From positions 57,055,048 through 57,119,047 of the forward strand of contig NC_054741.1 of assembly GCF_018143015.1 (NCBI RefSeq): 64,000 bases of DNA, read 5' to 3'. This document shows positions 1 to 11,322 of this stretch, piece after piece. This DNA comes from Lytechinus variegatus. Lineage: Eukaryota; Echinodermata; Echinoidea; Temnopleuroida; Toxopneustidae. The first letter of the stretch is position 1; every line of letters begins with the position of its first letter. The position numbers and the translations under genes are program-made. The notes under the pieces were generated by a model, which was not told the DNA's origin, did no database searches, and saw only the letters and a list, made by a program, of their open reading frames with translations.

Positions 1-570
1 GCATTCAGAATACATTTTACCCATGTGGATTAGCACAGTGCATGGTAATGTCTTGCCCTGCAAAAGTATGGCTGGCTGACTTTATATTTCCATGCTAACT
101 GAGGCAATCCAGAGCTGCAGTCTGACACACATATAAATATCTTAAAGTAAGCATTCCATTGCCAGGGTGAAATGAATGATATACATGTACTCCATGTAAA
201 AATAACATTAAAGGGGAATCCAGCCTTGGTCATAATATGTTGTGTTTGAAAGGAGAACAAATAAAACAGAATGGTGAAAGTTTGAAAAAATCGGACAAGC
301 AATAAGAAAGTTATGGGTGTTTTAAAATTGAGATCCCTAAAGGTGACTGCATACCTTACAATTGGTCTGCGACTCAATTTTGAAATAAAACGTAGAATTT
401 GATGCTAATATTGAGACTTGGAATATCTTACTGTGTAATGTTCTAAATCATTCTACGAGTACCCATGTTCAAACCTGTGACTATGCTATCATCCTTAATA
501 GATTAAAAGCAAATTTAATATCTAGTCGTAATGATGTCATAGCAGTCGTACGATTGGCTACGATTTTTCA
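1..570. other. Intergenic; one end of a dispersed TTAA-flanked repeat at 208-345
   Basis: No gene is seen. Positions 208-345 begin with TTAA followed by AGGGGAATCCAGCC and match one end of the TTAA-flanked element at 28879-29473 in inverted orientation. Beyond about 345 the similarity stops, so this is a fragment or a divergent relative. The remainder is AT-rich and unassigned. Confidence 0.5.
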
Positions 571-946
571 TTCATTTCATTTCGTTTATTTCCACAATAA
601 CAGCAAAGATAATTATTTTACAACAGAAATGTGAGTATAGAATAAATTAACAATTAGAAATATTGAAATAGTTCACAAAGGTCCAGTACACAGATATAAT
701 GTATAATTGAATTTTAGAAAGTTCAGTTTTAACTTAAATGCTAGCTGTATATTGTGGGGGAAACCTTGGAAAGCGGAGCTTGTAATTCAGGTTCCCCAAA
801 ATAATATTACAGTATCATTAATTAATGAAAATGGTATAAAAAGATACAAACTAGACGGGACGATACAAGACTACACTAAACGGGACAAGTACATCAGAAC
901 AACTCAAGCACAAACATGGGACAATGAACAGCCTCCTGCAGGAAAA

Positions 947-2650
947 TCATAGTGTAACATTATAGTTATTTATCAGTGTAGTCTTAAGCTTATGTTTGAA
1001 CGAAAATAAGCTTGGTGTCAGTTTTAAAGATTCATCTAGAGAATTCCAAAAATGGGGACCAGTATAAACAATAGTCTTCTGTTTGTAAAAAGTTCTGAGC
1101 TTCGGAAGATGGAAAGATGACGATAATCTGGTGGGGTAGCTGTGCAAAATCTCGTTTCTTAAAAACAGTAAACTTAAGGAAGTTGGCAGCTCTCCTTGGT
1201 TTAACTGAAACATAAAGCAGCCCAGGCGAAGAGAGTACAAATCCTGTATTTTTAAAACTTTATTGGAGAAGAACAATTGATCTGAGTGAGCTAATCTGTG
1301 TTTATGACAAATGATTCTCATTATTCTTTTCTGTGTAAGTAGTAGTCTATCCAACTGATTTCTAGAGGAACTGCCCCAAGCTAATATCCCATAATTTAAG
1401 TAAGAAAGAATAAGGGTATTATACAAATTTGATAAAACGTTTGGAGGCAAAAAAGTTTTTAGTTTGTTTATGACGCCAACATTTCTAGATAAAAGTTTTG
1501 ATAAATACGTAATGTGCGGCTTCCATGAAAATTTGTTATCTATATATAGACCAAGAAATTTCGTTGAATCGACAATATCGATTAAAATATTATTAAGAAA
1601 GACGTTCCTGGGTAGAGCTGTGATTGAATTACTAAAAAGCATGCACTGGGTCTTTGCAACATTTAAAGAAAGTTTGTTACAACAGATCCATTCATGAATA
1701 CATCTGAGTTCAGTATTTACTATGTTTACAAGAGTATCAGGATTTTTATGTGAAAAGAAAACACTGGTGTCATCTGCATATAATATGAAAGACAAGGCCT
1801 TTGATGAATCCTGAAAATCGTTGATATATAGAATGAATAATAATGGCCCCAAAAGCGAACCCTGGGGTACTCCGCAAATCATGTCATTATAATCGGAATT
1901 AGAATTGTTTATGGAGACAAACTGTTTTCTTCCAGTAAGATAACTTCTGTACCACTCCAAGGCCTTCCCCCTAATTCCATAATGTGATAGTTTAGACAAT
2001 AAGATTTCATGGTCAATGGTGTCAAAGGCCTTGGAGAGGTCCAGAAAGATACCAAGAGTGTGAAGGTGGTCGTCAACAGCAGTCGCTATATGATTAATGA
2101 AATATAAGATTGCATGTGTTGTTGAATGCTTTTGCCTAAAGCCAAATTGTGATTCTGATAAAAGACCAAAACTCCTCACAAATTTTATTGTACGATTGTA
2201 TATAATTTTTTCTAAGACTTTGGAAATAGAAGATAAGAGAGATATAGGTCTATAATTACTTATATCGGACGGATCTCCCTTTTTGTAGATAGGAACTACC
2301 TTCGCAATTTTCATTCGGTCGGGAACTATACCATTAACAAGAGATAAATTCATGACGTGTTCTAAAGGAATAACAATTTCGTTAATGATATCTTTTAACA
2401 AGTCATTACTTATTTCATCATAGCCTGGACTTTTTTTACTTTTAAGTTCTTTTACTATCTTTATGATTTCATTAGCATCGGTTGGAATAAAAAATAGTGA
2501 ATGTGGGTTTTGGTTCTTTAGAAAGCATTCAAAGGTTTTATCTGTGTGTGGTATTTCGTTGGCAAGATTTGGACCAATGCCTGAGAAATAATTATTAAAG
2601 TTCATAGCTATATCAAAATTATCATTAATAACTGAATTGTTGATCTTCAC
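947..2650 (-). CDS. LINE reverse transcriptase, C-terminal part of the polyprotein
   Basis: A 567-residue frame with a complete LINE reverse transcriptase. Visible motifs are KKSPGYDEISNDLLK, IYKKGDPSDISNYRPISLL, FGFRQKHSTTHAI, the catalytic block FLDLSKAFDTIDHEILLSKL, GVPQGSLLGPLLFILYIND, the YADD box in FILYADDTSVF, and the thumb region KFLGLYIDNKFSWKPHI. The C-terminus carries the tryptophan-rich GPHFWNSLDESLK stretch common in Jockey/L2-type elements. No RNase H domain is seen. The annotated methionine is arbitrary, since the frame is continuous with the endonuclease region apart from one frameshift. Confidence 0.9.
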   Translation of the reverse strand: MKINNSVINDNFDIAMNFNNYFSGIGPNLANEIPHTDKTFECFLKNQNPHSLFFIPTDANEIIKIVKELKSKKSPGYDEISNDLLKDIINEIVIPLEHVMNLSLVNGIVPDRMKIAKVVPIYKKGDPSDISNYRPISLLSSISKVLEKIIYNRTIKFVRSFGLLSESQFGFRQKHSTTHAILYFINHIATAVDDHLHTLGIFLDLSKAFDTIDHEILLSKLSHYGIRGKALEWYRSYLTGRKQFVSINNSNSDYNDMICGVPQGSLLGPLLFILYINDFQDSSKALSFILYADDTSVFFSHKNPDTLVNIVNTELRCIHEWICCNKLSLNVAKTQCMLFSNSITALPRNVFLNNILIDIVDSTKFLGLYIDNKFSWKPHITYLSKLLSRNVGVINKLKTFLPPNVLSNLYNTLILSYLNYGILAWGSSSRNQLDRLLLTQKRIMRIICHKHRLAHSDQLFFSNKVLKIQDLYSLRLGCFMFQLNQGELPTSLSLLFLRNEILHSYPTRLSSSFHLPKLRTFYKQKTIVYTGPHFWNSLDESLKLTPSLFSFKHKLKTTLINNYNVTL

Positions 2651-2715
2651 ATGTTTTATAGTATTGCGATCTTTTTTCTTATTTAAGACATCATTGATTA
2701 CTTTCCATGTATCTT

Positions 2716-4041
2716 TTATATTATTTGAACTCGCTGCAAATTTAGAACAATAAAATTTCTTTTTTCAGATCTCAAAAGAGTTGTCAAGGTGTTTTTATAT
2801 TTGACGTATTTTTCACGAGCAGCATCTGACGGGTTTGCACGATACTTGTAGTAAAGGTTATTTTTTCTATTGATAGATCTTAAAAGTGATTTACTAACCC
2901 AGGGGTTTCGTGGTGTCCGTTTGTTGTTTGGTTTATATTTTACAAGAGGGATACATTCATTAAAAGAATCGAGAAGGATAGTCATGAAATTATCATATGA
3001 TTCGTTAACATCGTTTGTAACTAATACTTCGTTCCATTTGAGTGAACTTAGCTTATCCTTGAGTTTGGCAATCTTTTCAGGGGTAATTTTCCTAACCATT
3101 TTTACATGAGAAGAGTACGAGTTGTTATCAAAGAGAGATGGTATCCTAGCGAAAATAAGAAAATGGTCAGAGATGTCAGACAGAATGACACCAGAATCAA
3201 TTTCTCTCTCAACGTTTGAAAAAATATTGTCAATTAAAGTTCCTGAATGAGAAGAAAATCTAGTGGGTCTGGTAATCAACGGAATAAATGAAAATGATAA
3301 TAAAGTGTTTAGAAAATCTTGAGAGAAATTCTCCTCTCTGCATTTTAAGAGGTCAACATTAAAATCGCCCATCAAAAAGCAATGTTTATTTTGAAGCAAA
3401 GGATTAGAAAGCAGTTGTTGTAATTCATTTAGAAACGTATTATGATCGGAAGAAGGTGGACGATAAACTGTACCTATAACTACGTTTTTTCTTTTGGATA
3501 ATGTTATTTCGATAAAAACCGTCTCCATCGTTTCATTCATAAGATTTAAGTCATGAAGTACAATGTAATGCAGGTGTATTGGAACGTACAGCGCTACTCC
3601 ACCACCTCGCCTATTTACTCTATTATTAAATATAAGGTTATGCTGAGACAAGGAATGTATAGTGTGAGGAGCATCCGTAAACCAGGTTTCGGTCAGGCCA
3701 ATAACAAAAGAATCTACTTTAGTATTATCTAATAATAAGCTCAGTTGTTCGAAATTTTTATTTGCACTGCGGATGTTAAGATGCAAAAGGTTCAAGTCAT
3801 TCTTTCCAGCTGACTTTAAATTGTTGACAAATTGGTTCTGGGTGTAGTATTGAGATTTAACAAAGGATTTGTCATTGACATCAAAAGTATATTCAAATTC
3901 TTCTACGTTGTTGTTCATAGTGTCAGAAATATTTTGTTCATATTGTTCGTCAGAAATCGAAAAACTGCCAGCATTTTGCTGTAATTGAAAAAGAAGGTTC
4001 AAATCAAAGTCACTGACATCACTAAATGGAAAACTACTCAT
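2716..4041 (-). CDS. LINE endonuclease domain (APE type), N-terminal part of the polyprotein
   Basis: This 441-residue frame holds an apurinic endonuclease-like domain that would nick target DNA for target-primed reverse transcription. Motifs in order are LHLNIRSANKNFEQL (about residue 88), LTETWFTD (about 116), RRGGGVALYVP, TVYRPP, FLMGDFNVDL, ITRPTR, TLIDNIFSN and SDISDHFLIF; the GDFN and SDH signatures are intact. The first ~70 residues are acidic and of unknown role. Near 2757-2766 the frame slips: the +1/-1 frame continues as FYCSKFAASSNNIKDTWKV into the reverse transcriptase. One indel in a short T/A run therefore explains why endonuclease and RT appear as two ORFs. Confidence 0.85.
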   Translation of the reverse strand: MSSFPFSDVSDFDLNLLFQLQQNAGSFSISDEQYEQNISDTMNNNVEEFEYTFDVNDKSFVKSQYYTQNQFVNNLKSAGKNDLNLLHLNIRSANKNFEQLSLLLDNTKVDSFVIGLTETWFTDAPHTIHSLSQHNLIFNNRVNRRGGGVALYVPIHLHYIVLHDLNLMNETMETVFIEITLSKRKNVVIGTVYRPPSSDHNTFLNELQQLLSNPLLQNKHCFLMGDFNVDLLKCREENFSQDFLNTLLSFSFIPLITRPTRFSSHSGTLIDNIFSNVEREIDSGVILSDISDHFLIFARIPSLFDNNSYSSHVKMVRKITPEKIAKLKDKLSSLKWNEVLVTNDVNESYDNFMTILLDSFNECIPLVKYKPNNKRTPRNPWVSKSLLRSINRKNNLYYKYRANPSDAAREKYVKYKNTLTTLLRSEKRNFIVLNLQRVQII

Positions 4042-4289
4042 GCCAAGTAAAACAAGACTGAAAAATGAATATTTCCAGGTGAAGCAAGACTACATAATCA
4101 ATTGAGGTTAAACAAATAAGGAGCACCAAAGAAACTTCAGGCAACAGCTGCAGAAGGCCACATAGAACGAATAAACAGAACATGAATTTGAACGGAAAAT
4201 TTAAGCACATATAACTACAACGATAAGCATACGTGTAGATTTTCCTCTGTAGATGGCAGCTAAATCAGCTGTGGCTTTCAGCCTATGCC

Positions 4290-4402
4290 CTATACATGTA
4301 TACAAAGATCAATATCATTTGCAATTAAATCTTGTAATAATCTTGACTGAATGAACTTAACAATTATGTTATACAGTACCATCACAGTGAGCATGATGAG
4401 AG

Positions 4403-4441
<39 letters not shown>

Positions 4442-5340
4442 GTGAGCACATTGTAGGTAAGCATTCCAATAAAAAATTCATACTTTTCATGGTGGAAAGG
4501 AAAAGAAGAAAGAAGTAAATTGAAAGAGAGAGAGAAAGAGAGAGAAAACCACGCATACGATCTGTTAAATAATTATATACAGCATTAAAGATATAATCTT
4601 TCGGTGTTGATGGAAATTCAAACGAGTGTTGTTAGCGGTATCATTCCCACCATGATACTAAAATTATTTTTCTTTTCTTACTCTTCTTCCTTTTCAAAGA
4701 CAGCAACTAGAAAAAAAAAAGCTCATTCCCAATACAGGAAACACTCATTCTATATACTTAACATTAGCGTTTGACTAACCAAAACAGATCTGGCTGTGTG
4801 CATCAAAGTTCACATGTTTACGAATTTACTTTTTCACTCCCCGAGCAACCAACCAAGAAGCCACCGAGTCGGCCAAGGGACGAATCCGTCACAATTTAGT
4901 ATACTGTTCTACTCAATTCTTCATGCTTTAGTTTCCAAGTCGGCAAACTCAACCCCAATCCAGCCCGACAAATCCCAGCCAATTGCTCGAAGAGTGTGAC
5001 ATTGAAAACTAGGCCTATATGAAAAAATGAACATGTTATAAAGAAAAAAGAAAAGGCAAACAAACAGCCTTGTAAGGCTATTCTGTAAAGAGCTTTGAAG
5101 GATGAGAATAATTGACTCACTGATCGCAGAGAATGATGTTATTCAACTGATTCAGCGATTCATATAAGACAGGTTCAATGACAAGAGAAATTGAGTTGCA
5201 TTGGTGATTTGTAAAATTATTCATTAAAATGTGATACTCTGTTGATTTCAGTTTCAGCAGAATACTTGCATGTTACTGTGTTATAATGTTCAATACAGAA
5301 GCTAGTTCGTGGAGAGGTATGAATTAAATTTTTTGAAAAG
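4290..5340. other. Intergenic AT-rich stretch with a poly-A run
   Basis: No gene is seen. An uninterrupted run of about 37 A lies at 4403-4439, followed by a GA-rich patch near 4520-4550. The poly-A could be a LINE or SINE tail on the plus strand, but nothing recognisable lies in front of it. Confidence 0.4.
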
Positions 5341-5347
5341 TGTCTTC

Positions 5348-5490
5348 AGGGGAGCGTCCCACGAAGGGCTCCGCCAGCGATTCTTCACCGACAAATGTCA
5401 CAAGCTACCGAAAATCCTCTCATGTAATTGGCTGACAGCATATTAGTCGGTGAAAACCGCCGACAAAACCCCTCAAGAAACGCTCCCCTG
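5348..5490. mobile_element. Small hairpin MITE, copy 1 of a three-copy family
   Basis: Inverted ends read AGGGGAGCGTCCCACGAAG on the left and CAAGAAACGCTCCCCT on the right, about 143 bp apart. The same end sequence (GGGGAGCGTTTCATGA) bounds similar elements at 8681-8847 and 52464-52626. No coding capacity, so a non-autonomous element. The superfamily is unknown. Confidence 0.6.
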
Positions 5491-5573
5491 ATCAGTCTTT
5501 GAAATCGAGTACAAATACAGGCTAATGACTTGTTAAGAATGTGAACTTTCAAAGGTAAGTGATAACACAAAGA

Positions 5574-7065
5574 CATGAAGATAACAAGTCTATATCAAGT
5601 AACTGGTTGCATGCAAGCAGTATGTTTGACACATTTTCTTCTATCATGCGTAAGAAATTCCAAGAGCATAATAAGACAGGCACGTTGAATAACGGCTTGA
5701 ATTAAGTATAAAGCCATGCCTTGAAGCACTGAATACAGATTCATGAAAGTTATCCTTTTTTTATGTAAATAGTAGTAGAATGTACAATGTATAGAGCAGG
5801 GTTAAAAAGAAACAGTCAATGTTTTTATGGGCAGCTACTATATACCCAGATCCAGAATTTTTATGCATAACCATAACATGAAGATAACAAGTCTATATCA
5901 AGTAACTGGTTGCATGCAAGCAGTATGTTTGACACATTTTCTTCTATCATGCGTAAGAAATTCCAAGAGCATAATAAGACAGGCAGGTTGAATAACGGCT
6001 TGAATTAAGTATAAAGCCATACCTTGAAGCACTGAATACAGATTCATGAAAGTTATCCTTTTTTTATGTAAATAGTAGTAGAATGTACAATGTATAGAGC
6101 AGGGTTAAAAAGAAACAGTCAATGTTTTTATGGGCAGCTACTATATACCCAGATCCAGAATTTTTATGCATAACCATAACATGAAGATAACAAGTCTATA
6201 GCAAGTAACTGGTTGCATGCAAGCAGTATGTTTGACACATTTTCTTCTATCATGCATAAGAAATTCCAAGAGCATAATAAGACAGGCAGGTTGAATAACG
6301 GCTTGAATTAAGTATAAAGCCATACCTTGAAGCACTGAATACAGATTCATGAAAGTTATCCTTTTTTTATGTAAATAGTAGTAGAATGTACAATGTATAG
6401 AGCAGGGTTAAAAAGAAACAGTCAATGTTTTTATGGGCAGCTACTGTATACCCAGATCCAGAGTTTTTATGCATAACCATAACATGAAGATAACAAGTCT
6501 ATAGCAAGTAACTGGTTGCATGCAAACAGTATGTTTGACACATTTTCTTCTATCATGCATAAGAAATTCCAAGAGCATAATAAGACAGGCAGGTTGAATA
6601 ACGGCTTGAATTAAGTATAAAGCCATACCTTGAAGCACTGAATACAGATTCATGAAAGTTATCCTTTTTTTATGTAAATAGTAGTAGAATGTACAATGTA
6701 TAGAGCAGGGTTAAAAAGAAACAGTCAATGTTTTTATGGGCAGCTACTATATACCCAGATCCAGAGTTTTTATGCATAACCATAACATGAAGATAACAAG
6801 TCTATAGCAAGTAACTGGTTGCATGCAAGCAGTATGTTTGACACATTTTCTTCTATCATACGTAAGAAATTCCAAAAGCATAATAAGACAGGCAGGTTGA
6901 ATAACGGCTTGAATTAAGTATAAAGCCATGCCTTGAAGCACTGAAAACAGATTCATGAAAATTATCCTTTTTTATGCAAATAGTATATAGTAGAATGTAC
7001 AATGTATGCTTTTATGGGCAGCTACTATATACCCAGATCCAGAATTTTTATGCATAACCATCATA
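5574..7065. repeat. 303-bp tandem repeat, five copies
   Basis: The marker ATAACAAGTCTATA recurs at 5581, 5884, 6187, 6490 and 6793, an exact 303-bp period. Copies are nearly identical, with scattered substitutions such as ATGCGTAAG/ATGCATAAG, and the last copy has a short internal loss near 6980-7010. Each unit keeps an open frame of about 69 codons on the minus strand (starting MNLYSVLQG); that frame simply follows from the repeat and has no recognisable domain. Confidence 0.95.
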
Positions 7066-7075
7066 ACGTTTCAGG

Positions 7076-7409
7076 TTGACGTGGCAAGATAAACCAATCG
7101 TATAGTGACCTCTTATTGACTTTCACAGGCTCACAGTGAGAAAACTCTGTTGGGTATATAGGCCTATAAAGCAGCCACATTGCCCAACATAACATTTCTT
7201 TTCCAACAAAATTTCAAAATTTGAAACTATTTTGGCCTTTACTCCAAAATAAAGGTTTGAAATCTTTCAAAATGGTTATATTAGTATTCTTTCAAGTAAT
7301 TTTAACCTCAAATAAAATGATATGTTCCATTCACTTTTTCAGAAAATTAGCAAAATGCAATTTGTTCCAAAATCGGATCGCAAACAGTCGTAAGGTGTGC
7401 GGTGGCCTT
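7076..7409. other. Intergenic, no gene seen
   Basis: AT-rich unique-looking sequence between the 303-bp array and a dispersed element fragment. No coding exon or repeat boundary is recognised. Confidence 0.3.
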
Positions 7410-7868
7410 AAGACTATGTAGATTTCAAATTGGCAGCTGGGTAAGTAGATTATGACAAGGGGCAAGGACAACTTTCCCCATATGCCATGTACTTTATCAT
7501 CAGGGATTTGTGGTTTTCTTCCCATTCACCTGGGACTGTAATCTAAATATAGCCTAGGAAGTGTATTGTTTTATGTCCTCATGTAAGAAAAATAAAATTT
7601 GATGTAAAACATTTGAAAAATGTAATTTTAGTCATTTTATGTATTGGAGTACATGAAAGAGTAGCCCTTGCCTTTAATACATCACTATGACATTACATTT
7701 GTTGCCAATTTGAATTTTCCATAGGTATAGTGATTACCAATATTCACAACCTTTAAAAATTCATAACTTTCTTATAGTTTTTCCAATATTGTTCAATCTT
7801 TCACCTATCAACTTGTCTGTTTTTCCTTTTTCCTCTAGAAGCAAGTTTTCATTTGGGTTGGCGCCCCT
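7410..7868 (-). mobile_element. Truncated copy of the TTAA-flanked element family
   Basis: Reverse-orientation relative of 28879-29473. Shared stretches include TAGATTTCAAATTGGCAGC, ACAAGGGGCAAGGACAACTT and CAGGGATTTGTGGTTTTC. It ends in GGCGCCCCT followed by TTAA at 7869-7872. The opposite terminus is missing, so this copy is broken at about 7410. Confidence 0.65.
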
Positions 7869-7872
7869 TTAA

Positions 7873-8680
7873 AGCTAGAAGTTTTAAATGGCTCTTGCAT
7901 AGTAAGGCTTTCTAATATGCATCAACTACAAGCAAGTGAAGCAAGCATATTTACACATTGACATTAATATAAAAAAAAAACAGTATAAGCAATGTAACAT
8001 TCTTACTATTCCTCAAATCATTTGACATTGAGTTGATATCTATACATTTCTATATAAATCTATGGTCTTAAAAACTAATGAATCACTAATAAATTTCTGC
8101 TCTATCCCTTTCATAGGTGGATGTAATGAACGAAGATCCATGATGCAAAAATATATAAGCACAATACTTTACTACTATTTGAAAATATTTATAACTTACT
8201 TGTTTAACCTTCTCAGGTAAAGACCTAACTGTTAACATTTGATAGCTAGAATAACCCCCAAAGCTACAACTTGTGTAAGTTTTAAAATTGATTCACAAAT
8301 CAATAGCATGAATGAAGGTAAGATATTATAATCCAATGTTTGCTCATTCTATGTGTGGGAAAACAATCATAGGTAATGACTTGCACTTTCAAAAACACAT
8401 ACACCAGCAGACAAGAAGCTTAAAAAAGTACAAATTATAGCACCAGTAATGTGTCTCATTCACTTTTATCACAGACACTTGGTATTTCAAAATTCATTTC
8501 AATCATGAAATATTCAGTAAGCACATCCTCGGCATGACTAGGTATCATATGACATTCTATTCAGATACATGCATCATGTTGGTTACCAGAGTCAATGTTT
8601 GATGTTTATCCTGTAGAAATCAAGCCTCACCCATTCAAACTGGATGAATCTAGCCATCTTGACTTCCATAATCCAACCAC
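7873..8680. other. Intergenic AT-rich sequence, nothing recognised
   Basis: No exon, RNA gene or structured repeat is visible. It lies downstream of the stop codon of the 5-phosphatase gene and could include part of its 3' UTR or flank. Confidence 0.3.
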
Positions 8681-8847
8681 ACCTGGGGAGCGTTTCATGA
8701 AAGGACTTGTCAGACGTTTTATCCGACAAGTACCATTTTATCCGACAGTTACCATAGTAACAGTGCCTCACAGCCAATCAGAGTCAAGAAAAGTTGTCAG
8801 ATCTGACAACTTGTCGGACAAAAATGTTGATGAAACGCTCCCCAGGT
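8681..8847. mobile_element. Small hairpin MITE, copy 2 of a three-copy family
   Basis: Near-palindromic ~167-bp element. The left end CCTGGGGAGCGTTTCATGA and right end TGATGAAACGCTCCCCAGG are inverted matches, and inner arms carry the inverted motifs ACTTGTCAGACG and GTTGTCAGATC/ACTTGTCGGAC. It is about 430 bp past the phosphatase stop codon. No coding capacity. Confidence 0.75.
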
Positions 8848-9273
8848 CCCCGAGTGAGAATGATAGGTGAGAGGCAGCAAACATGTATGTCGCAGTTCAG
8901 CAGCCTGATCAACACACAACAATCTATGTGTTTTTTATATTAAACTATAACAAGGAGAATGCAATGTTCCTCAATCAAGTTTGAAGAAAACAATCGGGTT
9001 ATCTCCACCCATCGATCTCACTGGTAACAGCTCTCTCCATGTCCGTCTTCTTTGCCATCTCTCTACCTCAATTTTGCACTGAATTTCAGTGAATAACTTG
9101 CACGTATACCCTGCATAATTATGCTGACATACTTACAGGCAAGGTGTTAAAATCCTCACATTGGTGTTTAGGTCCTCAAACTGGTTTGCAGTCTTCTCAC
9201 TGGTGTCTATAATATCTGACAACTGTGCTGACCCTGGATTGGTGCATAAGATCTAATGAGTGTGCGCAAGTCC

Positions 9274-9366
9274 TCACATTGGTGTTTGGTAGGTGACACT
9301 CATTGCGTTGCTGGCCATGACTTGGGCTTGCTGCAACTGACGTTCTTCTGCATCAGAAGGTAGAAT
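9274..9366 (-). CDS. INPP5K: 5-phosphatase terminal exon with stop codon
   Basis: 30 codons, ILPSDAEERQLQQAQVMAS then NAMSVTYQTPM and TGA at 9274-9276. It joins in phase to ..VFR, resembling the human SRPFQIPPG tail. The intron before it is about 3.8 kb and holds two transposons. The last codons overlap a short CCTCACATTGGTGTTT repeat that recurs at 9154-9170. Confidence 0.75.
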   Translation of the reverse strand: MLPSDAEERQLQQAQVMASNAMSVTYQTPM

Positions 9367-11286
9367 CTATATAATAAACATAATTAATAAAAACAAGGTT
9401 CGAAATTTAATGCTCACTCCAACATAATTGATTTGAATTGATGTCTACAAATTATCAAAAATACAATAAACGTAATAATAATGATACTATTCCACTCCTC
9501 CTCCTCCTCCTCCTCCTCCTCCTACTACTACTACTAAGCCTGAGTCGAATCGATTTTAAAATCGGTGTTCGATCGATGTAATCGAACACCGGTGCAGATT
9601 TTGCAAAATCGGTGCATCGAAAAAAAAAAAAAAAAAAAAAACGTCGGCCGGCCGATTCGTTTGGTTTACACAATCAATCATCAAAATATCAGCAATGTCC
9701 AACTTTACTACCACTTACTTGATTTCTATTGCCCCCAAAATGAAACCGATTGAGTAATTATGATGCTATTCACCATTAATTTGAAGTTTATTTCGATCAT
9801 AGTTCGAGTCTTACTCGTCTGCTCGTGCCGAGATAATTTATGCACGATGAATTCATGAATGGAAGTCATGGCCATCGATCGTGCATGCGCAGTACTGTTC
9901 TTTAATCAAACCAGAAAATGGCCGGAAATTGACGCGATCAACGTAAAATAAATCTTGCTTTCATGAACAATATTAATATCATGACCATAGAACATTATTG
10001 AATCGTAATATTTAACAATAATTTGCATATGATAATCATTAATATGAATTTAGAGCTTGATGTGAAACGTTTGTATTTCGTTTCAATTTTCAATGGCGGG
10101 CATCTCATGACGATCGACTTGACTTCTTGAGTCGAGCTAGTGCACTTGTCTAAAAAAAAAAATCATCACGTCAGGATTGATTCTCGAACATTGTCTACAT
10201 GCAAAAACTCTGTTCAAGTTCGTAATATCACCATATAATAACATTTTACATGACAAAACAGAGAAAATTGCGTTTGATTTTTTTTCCCCATCAATTTGAA
10301 GCTAGTTTGTGCCCAACTTTGGGTTCTGATTTCATGAATGGAAAAATATGTCATACGTCATCGAACACGCATGCGCATTGTGCTTATTTTCTCGGAGCTT
10401 GGAGGAGACGTCCAGAAATGGAATCATAGAAATAATCCCAGTATTAATTCTTCCATATGAACATAACATACTTTGCTGACATCGTCAATATTCTTAGTAT
10501 GACCATAAAATCTTGTTAAATCGTAATAATTTATATGAATTTAGGGCTCGATTCGAACCATTCGTATTTATTTTGATCGCATGCTCAATTGCGCCTAAAA
10601 AACTGGATTGTCATCAGGATTAATTCTCGAACATCGTCATAACTCATATTCCACAATCTTTCCTCACAATCGTTATATCAGCATTGAATAGCAATTCAAA
10701 TGACCATCCAGAGAAAATTACGTATTTATTCCCATAAATTTATTTGGAGCTCATTTTGGATCCAACTACACAATCTCAGGCAAGTTACAGCGCTCTCCGT
10801 TGATTGCACTTGTTTGCTGGCGCTGACGTCAAGCACGCCTGTCGTTTCGGGAGAGTGAGTGTACGGAGCTGCGGACGGGGCTGGTGAATGGACTGCGAAT
10901 GCTAGTTGACCGAAAATCATTCGGATCGACTCTGCGTGATTCATGTCTTTATTATTGTTTCATTTTAAACTTATATGTTGTCATCTGCAAATATCATTGT
11001 TGAAGATATTTTGGGAAGAATTCTGCTTTGGTCCCCGGCATTTTTTGTGTGTTTTGTGATCATGAAAAATACAAACGAACTTTGCTCTGTCATCTGCTTG
11101 TGCAACGCTCACCCGGCCAACGCCAGCGCAGACCGTCAGTGCGTATAGTGCATATGCAAAGCGCATCGCATCGACGCAAAAACAAGACTAAATTTTCCCC
11201 GCCTTCAATATTCGATGCATCGATGTTCGATCGAATTAGAGCTGTCGAACACCGGTTTTCAAAATAATCGATATGACTCAGGCTTA

Positions 11287-11322
<36 letters not shown>

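Larger units (their letters stand above)
572..4290 (-). mobile_element. Near full-length APE-type LINE of the Jockey superfamily (CR1/L2-like)
   Basis: A non-LTR retrotransposon on the minus strand. An APE-like endonuclease frame (2716-4041) is followed by a reverse transcriptase frame (947-2650), then a 3' UTR that ends near 572-600 in short AAATG/AATG-type repeats, the kind of tail seen in CR1/L2-like LINEs. Both domains read through long open frames, so the copy is young. No separate ORF1 is seen upstream of 4041, so the 5' end is either truncated or the family lacks ORF1. The 5' boundary near 4290 is a guess and I found no target-site duplication. The exact clade (L2, CR1, Crack, Daphne) would need a phylogeny. 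Confidence 0.85.

Noticed and set aside
707-952. 81-codon plus-strand frame
   Set aside because: Lies antisense to the 3' UTR of the LINE and shows no domain.
6141-6956. Three near-identical ~69-codon frames on the minus strand beginning MNLYSVLQG
   Set aside because: They are the same frame in successive 303-bp repeat units, with no domain, splice context or neighbour that suggests a gene.
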